Shown here one piece after another: positions 28,501 to 40,600 of a DNA stretch of 64,000 bases (positions are counted from its first letter, which is position 1; the number at the start of each line of letters is the position of its first letter). The position numbers were made by a program, and so were the translations under genes. Below the pieces are notes generated by a model that saw only the letters and a list, made by a program, of their open reading frames with translations, was not told where the DNA came from and did no database searches. Source of the stretch: Tachypleus tridentatus. Taxonomy: Eukaryota > Arthropoda > Merostomata > Xiphosura > Limulidae. The DNA lies in NCBI RefSeq assembly GCF_004210375.1, contig NC_134825.1, positions 62,001-126,000 of the forward strand. The letters run 5' to 3'.

Positions 28501-31174
28501 AAGTAATCATCAACCATCTATCTCACTCTGCCAAGTAACTATCAACCTTCTATCCTCACTCATCTGTAATTCATCAACCTTCTATCTCACTCTAACCAAG
28601 TAATCATCAACCTTTATCACTCACCTAAGCAAGTAATGTATTTCATTACCTTATCTCACCTAGTTACTATCACATCAATTCTATCCTCAATCTAGTAGAG
28701 TATATTATCAAACTGCAGTTACTACTCTAAACTGCATTAATTATCAACCTTCTAATCTTCACCTAGCAAGTAATTACAACTCTTCCTATCCTCACCTACC
28801 AAGTATTCAAACCATCTATCCCTACCTGAATAAGTATAATTATCAACCTTTCTTTCCTCACTCATAGCTGAGTAATTATCAACCTTCTATCTCACCTAGC
28901 TGGAGTAATTATCAACCTTCTATCCTCACCTTTGCTGAGTAATTATCAACCATCTATCCTCACCTAGTAGAGTTCTTATCAAAATTCAGTCACTACCAGC
29001 AGAGTTCTTATCAAACTCAATCTCACCTAACCAAGAAATTATCAACCTTCATTTCACCTAGCCAAGTAATTATCAAATTCTATCTCACCAAGCCGTGTAA
29101 TCATCAACCTTCTATCCTCACCTCGCTGAGTAATTATCAAACCTTCTATCTCACCTAGTTGGAGTAATCATCAACCTTCTATCTCACTCTAGCAGAGTAA
29201 TCATCAACCTTCTATCTCACCTAGTTGGAGTAATCATCAACCTTTCTATCTCCCTCACCTAGCTGAGTAATCATCAACTCTTCTATCTCACCTTGTTGAG
29301 TAATCATCAACCATCTATACTCACCTGACCAAGTAATTATAAACATCCCATTCTCCTACCCAGCTGGCAATTCATCAACCATCTATCCTCACCTAGCAGA
29401 GTTCTTATCAAAATTCAGTCACTACCAGCAGAGTTCTTATTAAACCTCAATCTCTCACCTCCCAACCAAGAAATTATCAACCTTCATTCTCACCAGCCAA
29501 GTAATTATCAAACTTCTATCCTCACCAAGCCAAGTAATTATCAACCTTCTATCCTCACCCAGCCAAGTAATTATCAACCTTCTATCCTCACCTCAGCAGA
29601 GTTCTTACTTTCAAACTCAGTCATCATTTTAGCTAAGTATTATCAACCTTCTATATCATCACCTAGCAGAGTTCTTACCAAACGTTAGTCATCACCAAGC
29701 CAAGTCATTATCATTCTTTTCTCTCTCCCCACCTAGCTAAGTACTTATCAAACCTTCATTCACTACAGAGCAGAGTTCTTATCAAACTTCAGTCACTACC
29801 TCAGCCAGTAATTATCAACCTTTCTATCCTCACTCCAGCCAAGTATCAACCATCTATCCCTACCTAGCTAAGTAATTATCAACCTCTATCATCACCTAGC
29901 AGAGTTCTTATCAAAATTCAGTTACTACCAAAGCAGAGTTCTTATCAAACCTCAAATCCTCACCAAACCAAGAAATTATCAACCTTTCTATTCTCACCTC
30001 CAGCTGGTAATTATCAACCTTCTATCCTCACCGAGCCAATTAACAATCAACCTTCTAATCTAACCTAGCAGAGTAATTATCAACTTCAGTCACTACCTCA
30101 CCAAGTAATTATCAACCTTCTAATCTCAACCAGCCAAGTAATTATCAACCTCCTATACTCACCTACCTGAATGGTATCTAACCATCTATCCCCACCTAGC
30201 CAAGTATCAACTATCAACCTTTCTATCACTGGGTCTAGTAGAGTTCTTACAAACACCAAGTCACATTAGCCAAGAGCTCATTATCAACCTTCTATCCTCA
30301 CCTAACAGAGTTCTTACCACCCCACACACATAACCTAGCTAAGAAATTATCAAACTTTCTATCCTCACCTAGCTAAGTAAACCATCAACCTTCTATCATC
30401 ACCAAATAAGTAATTATCAACCTTCTATCCTCACCGACAAGTAATTATCAACCTTCTATCCTCACCGAGCCAAGTAATTATCAACCTTCTATCTTCAACG
30501 AGCAAGTAATTATCAACCTTCTATCCTCACCAGCTGCAGTAATTATCAACCTTCTATCTCACCTAGACAAGTAATTATCAACCTTCTATCTCACCGAGCC
30601 AAGTAATTATCAACCTTCTATCTCACCTCATGGCAATTATTAACCTGCCTTCATCCTCACCTAGCTGAGTAATTCTTCATGAACCATCAAGCAGAGTTCT
30701 TATCAAACTCTCTCTCAGTCACAACTCCTAGACAATAATTATCAACCTCTATCCTCTCACCTAGTAGAGTTCTTATCAAACTTCAGTCATTACCTAGCCT
30801 AGTAATTATCAACCTTCTATCATCACCTAGCTAAGTAATTATCAACCACATCCAGAGTTCTTATCAAACTTCAGTCACAAATCCTAGCAAATAATTATCA
30901 ACCTTCTATCCTCACCTAGCAGAGTTCTTATCAACTTCAGTCATTACCTAGCTCTGGTACTAATTATCAACCTCTATCATCACCTAGCTGTAGAGAAATC
31001 ATGAACCATCAAGCAGAGTTCTTATCAAACTTTAGCCTCACCTAGACAAATAATTATCAACCCTATCCTCACCTAGCAGAGTTCTTGCCAAACCTCAGTC
31101 ATTACCTCCAGCCTAGTAATTATCAACCTCTCTATCCTCACCTCGCAGAGTTATTACTAAACTTAGCTACATTT
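16527..31174 (+). repeat. Deep part of the left array, without a partner in the right arm
   Basis: The right array ends at the gap at a place that matches left ~16526, so these last 14.6 kb of satellite exist only in the left arm. They have the same monomer classes and repeated blocks, including the clean 18230-23600 section and a noisy final 6 kb up to the gap. No non-satellite sequence or exon is seen inside. Confidence 0.75.
19411..19875 (+). repeat. Three tandem copies of a ~155-bp higher-order unit
   Basis: The phrase CTAGCTGAGTAATCATGAAC (GAGAA in the third copy) starts at 19411, 19565 and 19720, each followed by the same series: CATCAAGCAGAG, a TCACAACCTAGACAAATAA monomer, a CTTGCC monomer, and a CCTAGCCTAGTAATT monomer. 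The period of 154-155 bp is one shortened monomer of about 23 bp plus four full ones of 33 bp. Single copies of the block recur near 9943, 13963, 15220 and 21100, and in opposite orientation in the right array. Confidence 0.85.
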
Positions 31175-31674
31175 NNNNNNNNNNNNNNNNNNNNNNNNNN
31201 NNNNNNNNNNNNNNNNNNNNNNNNNNNNNNNNNNNNNNNNNNNNNNNNNNNNNNNNNNNNNNNNNNNNNNNNNNNNNNNNNNNNNNNNNNNNNNNNNNNN
31301 NNNNNNNNNNNNNNNNNNNNNNNNNNNNNNNNNNNNNNNNNNNNNNNNNNNNNNNNNNNNNNNNNNNNNNNNNNNNNNNNNNNNNNNNNNNNNNNNNNNN
31401 NNNNNNNNNNNNNNNNNNNNNNNNNNNNNNNNNNNNNNNNNNNNNNNNNNNNNNNNNNNNNNNNNNNNNNNNNNNNNNNNNNNNNNNNNNNNNNNNNNNN
31501 NNNNNNNNNNNNNNNNNNNNNNNNNNNNNNNNNNNNNNNNNNNNNNNNNNNNNNNNNNNNNNNNNNNNNNNNNNNNNNNNNNNNNNNNNNNNNNNNNNNN
31601 NNNNNNNNNNNNNNNNNNNNNNNNNNNNNNNNNNNNNNNNNNNNNNNNNNNNNNNNNNNNNNNNNNNNNNNNNN
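31175..31674. other. Assembly gap of exactly 500 N
   Basis: The gap is a round 500-base run of N, a placeholder size inserted by scaffolding software rather than a measured distance. The satellite unit has one orientation before it and the opposite orientation after it. The join is therefore not supported by sequence. Confidence 0.99.
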
Positions 31675-34600
31675 GTGAGATAGAAGGTTGATAATTACTT
31701 GGCTAGGTAGTGACTGAAGTTTGATAAGAACTCTGCTGGTAGTGAATTAGGATTTTGATAAGAACTCTTCTTGGTAGTGACTGAAGTTTGATAATTACTT
31801 CGCTAGGTGGGGATAGAAGGTTGATAATTACTTAGCTAGGTAATGACTGAAGTTTGGTAAGAACTCTGCTAGGTGATGATAGAAGGTTGATAATTACTTG
31901 GCTTGGTGATGACTGAAGTTTGATAAGTACTCTAATAGGTGAGGATAGAAAGTTGATAATTACTCAGCTGGGTGAGATAAGAAGTTGATAATTACACAGC
32001 AGTGAAATGAAAGTTGATAATTTCTTGGTTAGAGTGAGATTGAGGATTTTGATAAGAACTCTACTGGTAGTAACTGAATTTTTATTAAGGAACTCTGCTG
32101 GGTGAGGATAGATAGTTGATGATTACTTGCTAGGTGAGGATAGGATGTTTATAATTACTTGGTGGAGTGAGTGTAGATGGTTGATGATTACTCAGCAAGG
32201 TGAGATAGAAAGGTTGATAATTACTCAGCTAGGTGAGGATAGAAGGTTGATAATTACTCCAGCTAGAGTGAGATAGAAGTTGATAATTACTCAACTAGGT
32301 GAGAGATAGAAAATTGATAAATTACTCAGCTGAGTGAGATAGAAGGTTATTAATTACTCAGCTAGAGTGAGATAAATTAATAATTACTCAGCTAGGTGAG
32401 ATAGAAGGTTGATAATTACTCAGCTAGGTGAGATAGAAAGGATGTTGATTGCTCAACTAGAGTGAGGATAGAAGGTTGATTAATTACTCAGCTAGGTGAG
32501 ATAGAAAAGGATGATGATTACTCAGCTAGAGTGAGGATAGAAGTTGATGATTACTTAGCTAAGTGAGATGAGGTTGATGATTACTCAACTAGGTGAGATT
32601 GAAAGTTGATAGTACTTGGCTAGGTAGGAGATAGAAAGTTGATAGTACTTGGCTAGGTAGGGGATAGAAAGGTTGATAATTACTTAGCTCAGTGAGAGAT
32701 ATAAGTTTGATAATTACTTAGCTAGGTGAGATAGAAGGTTGATAATTCATTGGGTATGTTATGAGTTTAAGTTTGATATGAACTCTGCTAGGTAGTATTG
32801 AATTTATTAGAACTCTGCTAGGTGATGATAGAAGGTTGATAATACTCAGCAGTGATGACTGAGAGTTTTAGTAATACTCTACTAGAGTGAGATAGAAAGT
32901 TATTAATTATTTATCTAGAATTTGCTTGACTGAGATTTGATAGAACTCTGCTTGATAGTTCCGCAGAATTACTCAACTAGGTGATGATAGAAGGTTGATA
33001 ATTACTTAGCTCAGTGAGATAGAAGGTTGATAATTACTTGGCTAGAGTGAGATGAAAGATTGATAATTCTTGGCTTCAGTGAGGATAGAAATTGATACCT
33101 TAGCTCAGTGAGATGAAGGTTGATGATGCCAGCTAGGTGAGGGATAGAAGGTTGATAATTACTTGGCTAGGTGAGGATAGAAGGTTGATAATTACTTGCC
33201 AGGTGAGGATAGATGGTTGATAATTACTTAGCTGAGTGGTATAGAAGAGTTGATATTGCAATTAGAGTGGGGATAGAAGGTTGATAATTACTTGGCTCAG
33301 TGAGAGGATAGAACGTTGATAATGCAGCTCAGTGAGATGAAAGGTGATACCTTAGCTCAGTGAGATAGAAAGGTTAATTACTTGAATGAGTGAGATGAGG
33401 TTGATAATTACCAGCTAGGTGAGGATAGATAGTTAGTAATTGCAGCTAGGTGAGTATAGAAGTTGATATTACAATTAGGGAGTTAGAAGGTTGATGATTA
33501 CTCAGCTAGGTGAGATAGAAGTTGATAATTACTCAGCTAAGTGAGGATAGAAGGTTGATGATTACTCAACTAGGTGAGGATTGAAGGTTGATAATTACTT
33601 AGCTAGGTGAGGATAGAAAGATTGATAGTAACCCAGCTAGGTGAGATATAAGTTTGATAATTACTTAGCTGTGGTGAGGATAGAAGTTTGATAATTCATT
33701 GGGTATATTATGAGTTTAAGTTTGAGTATGAACTCTGCTGGGTAGTGACTGAAGTTTGATAAGAACTCTGCTAGGTGAGGATAGAAGGTTGATAATTACT
33801 TGGCTTGGTGATGACTGAAGTTTGAGTAATAACTCTGCTAGGTAGGGATAGAAGGTTGATTATTACTTGGCTGTGAGGTGAGGATAGATGCTTGAATACT
33901 TGGCTAGGTGAGGATAGAAGGTTGATAATTACTTGGCCAGGTGTAGTGACTGAAGTTTGATAAGATCTCTGCCTAGTGGATGAAGGTTGATAATTACTTG
34001 GCAGGTGAGGATAGAAGGTTGATAATTACTTGGCTGGTAATGACTGAAGTTTGGTAAGAACTCTGCAGTGATGATAGAAGGTTGATAATTACTTGGCTAG
34101 GTAATGACCGAAGCTCTTGGCAAGAACTCTGCTAGGTGAGGATAGAAGGTTGATAATTATTTGTCTAGGTTGTGACTGGAAGTTTGATAAGAACTCTGCT
34201 TGATGGTTGATGATTACTCAGCTAGTGATGATAGAAGGTTGATAATTACTAGCCAGTGAGGATAGAAGGCTGATGATTACTTGGCCAGGTGAGGATAGAA
34301 GGTTGATAATTACTTGGCTAGGTGAGGATAGAAGGTTGATAATTACTAGCTCAGTGAGGATAGAAGGCTGATGATTACTTGGCTGGGTGAGGATAGAAGG
34401 TTGATGATTACTTGCCAGTAGGTGAGGATAGAAGGTTGATAATTACTTGGCCAGGTGAGGATAGAAGGTTGATAATTACTTGGCTCAGGTGAGTATAGAA
34501 GGCTGATAATTACTGCAGTGGCTAGGTGAGGATAGAAGGTTGATAATTACTTGGCCCAGTGAGGATAGAAGGTTGATAATTACTTGGCTCAGGTGAGATA

Positions 34601-37600
34601 GAAGGTTGATAATTACTTTGCCTCAGTGAGGATAGAAGGTTGATAATTACTCTGGCATGGTGAGGATAGAAGTTTGATAATTACTTGGCCCGGTGAGGAT
34701 GAAGGCTGATAATTTCTTGGCTAGGTGAGGACTGAAGTTTGATAAGAACCTGCTGGTAGTGACCGAATTTCTTGATAAGAACCTGCCAGGTGAGGATAGA
34801 TGGTTGATGATTAATTCAAGCAAGGTGAGGATAGAAGGTTGATGATTACTCAGCTAGGTGAGGATAGAAGGTTAAATGATTACTCAGCTAGGTGAGGATA
34901 GAAGGTTGATGATTACTCAGCTAGATGATGAAAGAAGGTTGATAATTGATACTTGGTCAGGTGGGGATAGATGGTTGAATACTTGGGTAGGTGAGGATAG
35001 GAGGTTGATAAATACTTGGCTAGGTAAGATTAGAAGGTTGATAGTACTTGATTTAGAGTAGTGACCGCAGTCTGATAACACTCTGCTAGGTTGAGGTTAG
35101 AAGACTTGATAATACACGTGGCTTCAGTGAGGATAGAAGGTTGATAATTACGTGGCTCGGTGAGGATAGAAGGTTGATGATTACTTGGTTAGGTGAGGAT
35201 AGAAGGTTGATGATTACTTGGATAGGTGAGGATAGAAGGTTGATAATTACTTCAGCCAGGTGAGGATAGATGGTTGATGATTACTTAGCTAGAGTGAGTA
35301 TAGAAGGCTGATATTACTTGGGAGTGAGGTTAGAAGGCTGATAATTACTGGCTCTGAAAGTGAGGATAGAATTGTTGATAATTACAGCTCGCAGTGAGGA
35401 TAGAAGGTTGATAATTACTCTGAAACTCGGTGAGGATAGAAAGGTTGATAATTACTTACTGCTCAGGTGAGGATAGAAGGTTGATAATTACTTAGCTCAG
35501 TGAGGATAGAAGGTTGATAATTACTTGGCATGGTGAGATAGAAGGTTGATAATTGCAGGGCATGGTGAGGATAGAAGTTGATAATTATTTAGCTAGGTGA
35601 GGATAGAAGTTTGATAATTTCTTAGCTAGGTTATAGAGTGAAGTTTGGTAAAGAACTCTTCTAGGTGAGGAGAGAAGGTTGATAATTTCTTGGCTAGGGT
35701 TGTAGCTGAAATTTGATAAGAACTCTGCTCAGTAGTGACTGAATTTGATAAGAACTCTGCTAGGTGAAAATAGATGGTTGATGAATATTTGGCAGGGTGA
35801 GGATAGGAGGTTGATAATTACTCGGCTAGGTGAGGATACATGGTTGATGATTACTTGGCTAGGTGAGGATACATGGTTGATGATTACCAGCTAGAGTGAG
35901 GATAGAAGGTTGATGATTACTTGGCTAGGTGAGGATAGAAGGTAGATAATTACTTTGCCAGGTGAGGTTAGAAGGTTGATAATTACTTGGCTAGGTTATG
36001 AGTGAAGTTTGGAAAGACCTCTGCTAGGTGAGGATAGAAGGTTGATAATTTCTTGGCTAGGTAGTGACTGAAGTTTGATAAGAACTCTGCTTTGTAGTGA
36101 ATTAAGTTTGATAAGAACTCTTCTTGGTAGTGACTGAAGTTTGATAATTACTTGGCGAGGTGAGGATAGAAGGTTGATAATTACTTGGCTAGGTAATGAC
36201 TGAAGTTTGGTAAGAACTCTGCTAGGTGATGATAGAAGGTTGATAATTACTTGGCTTCGTGATGACTGAAGTTTGATAAGTACTCTATTAGGTGAGGATA
36301 GAAAGTTGAATAATTACTTGGCTCGGTGAGGATAGAAGGTTGATAATTACTTGCCTCGGTGAGAATGAAGGTTGATAATTTCTTGGTTAGGTGAGGATTG
36401 AGGTTTGATAAGAACTCTGCTGGTAGTGACTGAATTTTGATAAGAACTCTGCTGGGTGAGGATAGATGGTTGATGATTACTTGTCTAGGTGAGGATAGGA
36501 TGTTTATAATTACTTGGTCAGGTGAGTGTAGATGGTTGATGATTACTCAGCAAGGTGAGGATAGAAGGTTGATGATTACTCAGCTAGGTGAGGATAGAAG
36601 GTTGATGATTACTCAGCTAGGTGAGGATAGAAGGTTGATGATTACTCAGCTAGGTGAGGATAGAAGGTTGATGATTACTCAGCTAGGTGAGGATAGAAGG
36701 TTGATGATTACTCAGCTAGGTGAGGATAGAAGGTTGATGATTACTCAGCTAGGTGAGGATAGAAGGTTGATGATTACTCAACTAGGTGATGATAGAAGGT
36801 TGATGATTACTCCAACTAGGTGAGGATAGAAGGTTGATGATTACTCAGCTAGGTGAGGATAGAAGGTTGATGATTACTCAGCTAGGTGAGGATAGAAGGT
36901 TGATGATTACTCAGCTAAGTGAGGATAGAAGGTTGATGATTACTCAGCTAGGTGAGGATTGAAGGTTGATAATTACTTGGCTAGGTGGGGATAGAAGGTT
37001 GATAATTACTCAGCTAGGTGATGATAGAAGGTTGATAATTACGTGGCTCAGTGAGGATAGAAGGTTGATGATTACTTGGCTAGGTGAGGATAGAAGGTTG
37101 ATAATTACTTGGCTCAGTGAGGATAGAAGATTGATAATGACACTTAGCTCAGTGAGGATAGAAGGTTGATGATTACAGCTAGAGTGAGGATAGAAGGTTG
37201 ATGATTACTTGGATAGTGAGAGATAGAAAGGTAGATAATTACTCAGCCAGGTGAGAGATAGATGGTTGATGATTACCAGCTAGGTGAGTATAGAAGGTTG
37301 ATATTACTTGATTAGGTAGGGTTAGAAGGTTGATAATTAGTGGCCCAGCTCAGTGAGATAGAACGTTGATAATGTACCAGCTCAGTGAGATAGAAAGTTG
37401 ATAATACGCGTTCTTACTGAGTGAGATAGAAAGGTTGATAATTACTTGGACAGGTGAGGATAGAAGGCTGATAATTACTCAGCAGGTGAGAGATAGATGG
37501 TTGATGATTACTTGGCTAGGTGAGTATAGAAGGTTGATATTTACTTGATTAGGTGGGGTTAGAAGGTTGATGATTACTCAGCTAGGTGAGGATAGAAGGT

Positions 37601-40600
37601 TGATGATTACTCAGCTAAGTGAGGATAGAAGGTTGATGATTACTCAGCTAGGTGAGGATTGAAGGTTGATAATTACTTGGCTAGGTGGGGATAGAAGGTT
37701 GATAATTACTTGGCTCGGTGAGGATATAAGTTTGATAATTACTTGGCTTGGTGAGGATAGAAGTTTGATAATTCATTGGGTATGTTATGAGTTTAAGTTT
37801 GGTATGAACTCTGCTAGGTAGTGACTGAAGTTTGTTAAGAACTCTGCTAGGTGATGATAGAAGGTTGATAATTACTTGGCTTGGTGATGACTGAAGTTTT
37901 GGTAATAACTCTGCTAGGTAGGGATAGAATGTTGATTATTACTTGGCCAGGTGAGGATATATGCTTGAATACTTGGCTAGTGAGGATAGAAGGTTGATAA
38001 TTACTTGGCTCGGTACTGACTGAAGTTTGATAAGATCTCTGCTCTGTAGTGAATGAAGTTTGATAATTACTTGGCTAGGTGTTTATAGAAGGTTGATAAT
38101 TACTTGGCTAAGTAATGACTGAAGTTTGGTAAGAACTCTGCGAGGTGATGATAGAAGGTTGATAATTACTAGGCTAGGTAATGACTGAAGTTTGGCAAGA
38201 ACTCTGCTAGGTGAGGATAGAAGGTTGATAATTATTTGTCTAGGTTGTGACTGAAGTTTGATAAGAACTCTGCTTGATGGTTCATGATTACTCAGCTAGG
38301 TGATGATAGAAGGTTGATAATTACGTGGCTCAGTGAGGATAGAAGGTTGATGATTACTTGGCTAGGTGAGGATAGAAGATTGATAATTACGTGGCTCGGT
38401 GAGGATAGAAGATTGATACTTACGTGGCTCAGTGAGGATAGAAGGTTGATGATTACTTGGCTAGGTGAGGATAGAAGGTTGATGATTACTTGGATAGGTG
38501 AGGATAGAAGGTAGATAATTACTTGGCCAGGTGAGGATAGATGGTCGATGATTACTTGGCTAGGTGAGTATAGAAGGTTGATATTTACTTAATTAGGTGG
38601 GGTTAGAAGGTTGATAATTATTTGGCTCAGTGAGGATAGAACGTTGATAATTACTTGGCTCGGTGAGGATAGAAGGTTGATAATTACTTGGCTCGGTGAG
38701 GATAGAAGGTTGATAATTACTTGGCATGGTGAGGATAGAAGTTTGATAATTACTTGGCTAGATGAGGATAGAAGTTTGATAATTTCTTGGCTAGGTTATG
38801 AGTGAAGTTTGGTAAGAACTCTTCTAGGTGAGGAGAGAAGGTTGATAATTTCTTGGCTAGGTTGTGGCTGAAATTTGATAAGAACTCTGCTCGGTAGTGA
38901 CTGAATTTTGATAAGAACTCTGCTAGGTGAAAATAGATGGTTGATGAATATTTGGCTAGGTGAGGATAGGAGGTTGATGATTACTTGGCTAGGTGAGGAT
39001 ACATGGTTGATGATTACTTGGCTAGGTGAGGATACATGGTTGATGATTACTTAGCTAGGTGAGGATAGAAGGTTGATGATTACTTGGATAGGTGAGGATA
39101 GAAGGTAGATAATTACTTTGCCAGGTGCGGTTAGAAGGTTGATAATTACTTGGCTAGGTTATGAGTGAAGTTTGGAAAGACCTCTGCTAGGTGAGGATAG
39201 AAGGTTGATAATTTCTTGGCTAGGTAGTGACTGAAGTTTGTTAAGAACTCTGCTAGGTGATGATAGAAGGTTGATAATTACTTGGCTTGGTGATGACTGA
39301 AGTTTTGGTAATAACTCTGCTAGGTAGGGATAGAATGTTGATTATTACTTGGCCAGGTGAGGATATATGCTTGAATACTTGGCTAGGTGAGGATAGAAGG
39401 TTGATAATTATTTGTCTAGGTTGTGACTGAAGTTTGATAAGAACTCTGCTTGATGGTTCATGATTATTCAGCTAGGTGAGGATAGAAGGTTAATAATTAC
39501 TTCGCGAGGTGAGGATAGAAGGTTCATAATTACTTGTCTCGGTGAGGATGGAAGGTTGATAATTACTTGGCTCGTTGAGGATAGAAGGTTGATAATTACT
39601 TGGCTCGTTGAGGATAGAAGGTTCATAATTACTTGTTTCGGTGAGGATAGAAGGTTTATAATTACTTGTTTCGGTGAGGATAGAAGGTTGATAATTACTT
39701 GGCTCGGTGAGGATAGAAATTTTATAATTTCTTGGCTAGGTTATGTGTGAAATTTGGTAAGAACTCTATTAGGTGAGGATAGAAGGTTGATAATTTCTTC
39801 GCTAGGTAGTGACTGAAGTTTGGTAAGAACTCCACTAGATGATGAAAGAAGGTTGATAGTGATACTTGGTCAGGTGGGGATAGATGGTTGAATACTTGGG
39901 TAGGTGAGGATAGGAGGTTGATAAATACTTGGCTAGTTAAGATTAGAAGGTTGATAATTACTTGGTTAGGTAGTGACTGCAGTCTGATAATAACTCTGCT
40001 AGGTTAGGTTAGAAGATTGATATTACATTAGCTTCGGTGAGGATAGAAGATTGATAATTACGTGGCTCAGTGAGGATAGAAGGTTGATGATTACTTGGCT
40101 AGGTGAGGATAGAAGGTTGATGGTTACTTGGATAGGTGAGGATAGATGGTCGATGATTACTTGGCTAGGTGAGTATAGAAGGTTGATATTTACTTGATTA
40201 GGTGGGGTTAGAAGGTTGATAATTATTTGGCTCAGTGAGGATAGAACGTTGATAATTACTTGGCTCGGTGACGATAGAAGGTTGATAATTACTTGACTCG
40301 GTGAGGATAGAAGGTTGATAATTACTTGGCTCGGTGAGGATAGAAGGTTGATAATTACTTACTCAGCTCGGTGAGGATAGAAGGTTGATAATTACCAGCA
40401 TGGTGAGGATAGAAGTTTGGTAATTACTTGGCTAGGTGAGGATAGAAGTTTGATAATTTCTTGGCTAGGTTATGAGTGAAGTTTGGTAAGAACTCTTCTA
40501 GGTGAGGAGAGAAGGTTGATAATTTCTTGGCTAGGTTGTGGCTGAAATTTGATAAGAACTCTGCTCGGTAGTGACTGAATTTTGATAAGAACTCTGCTAG

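Larger units (their letters stand above)
5276..31174 (+). repeat. 33-bp satellite array, left (about 25.9 kb)
   Basis: This is a tandem array of a 33-bp unit, roughly 785 copies. The main monomer contains TAGCCAAGTAATTATCAACC followed by TTCTATCCTCACC. A second class contains TAGCAGAGTTCTTATCAAAC followed by TTCAGTCACTACC. A third has GCTGAGTAATCATC in the first half. Classes alternate irregularly and form larger repeated blocks. The array starts just outside the coiled-coil exon's acceptor and runs into the N gap, so it sits in an intron of that gene or beyond its 5' end. Because 33 is 11 codons, frames stay open by arithmetic. Patches (about 5280-5680, 7850-8250, 10560-15170 and much of 24400-31174) are full of 1-3 base indels, while 18230-23600 is mostly clean. 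Confidence 0.95.

Noticed and set aside
5276-31174. CRISPR array (33-bp repeats)
   Set aside because: Repeats are head to tail with no unique spacers, the flanking genes have introns, and no Cas gene is present. It is a eukaryotic satellite.
31085-31678. 197-codon frame crossing the gap
   Set aside because: It is almost entirely N.
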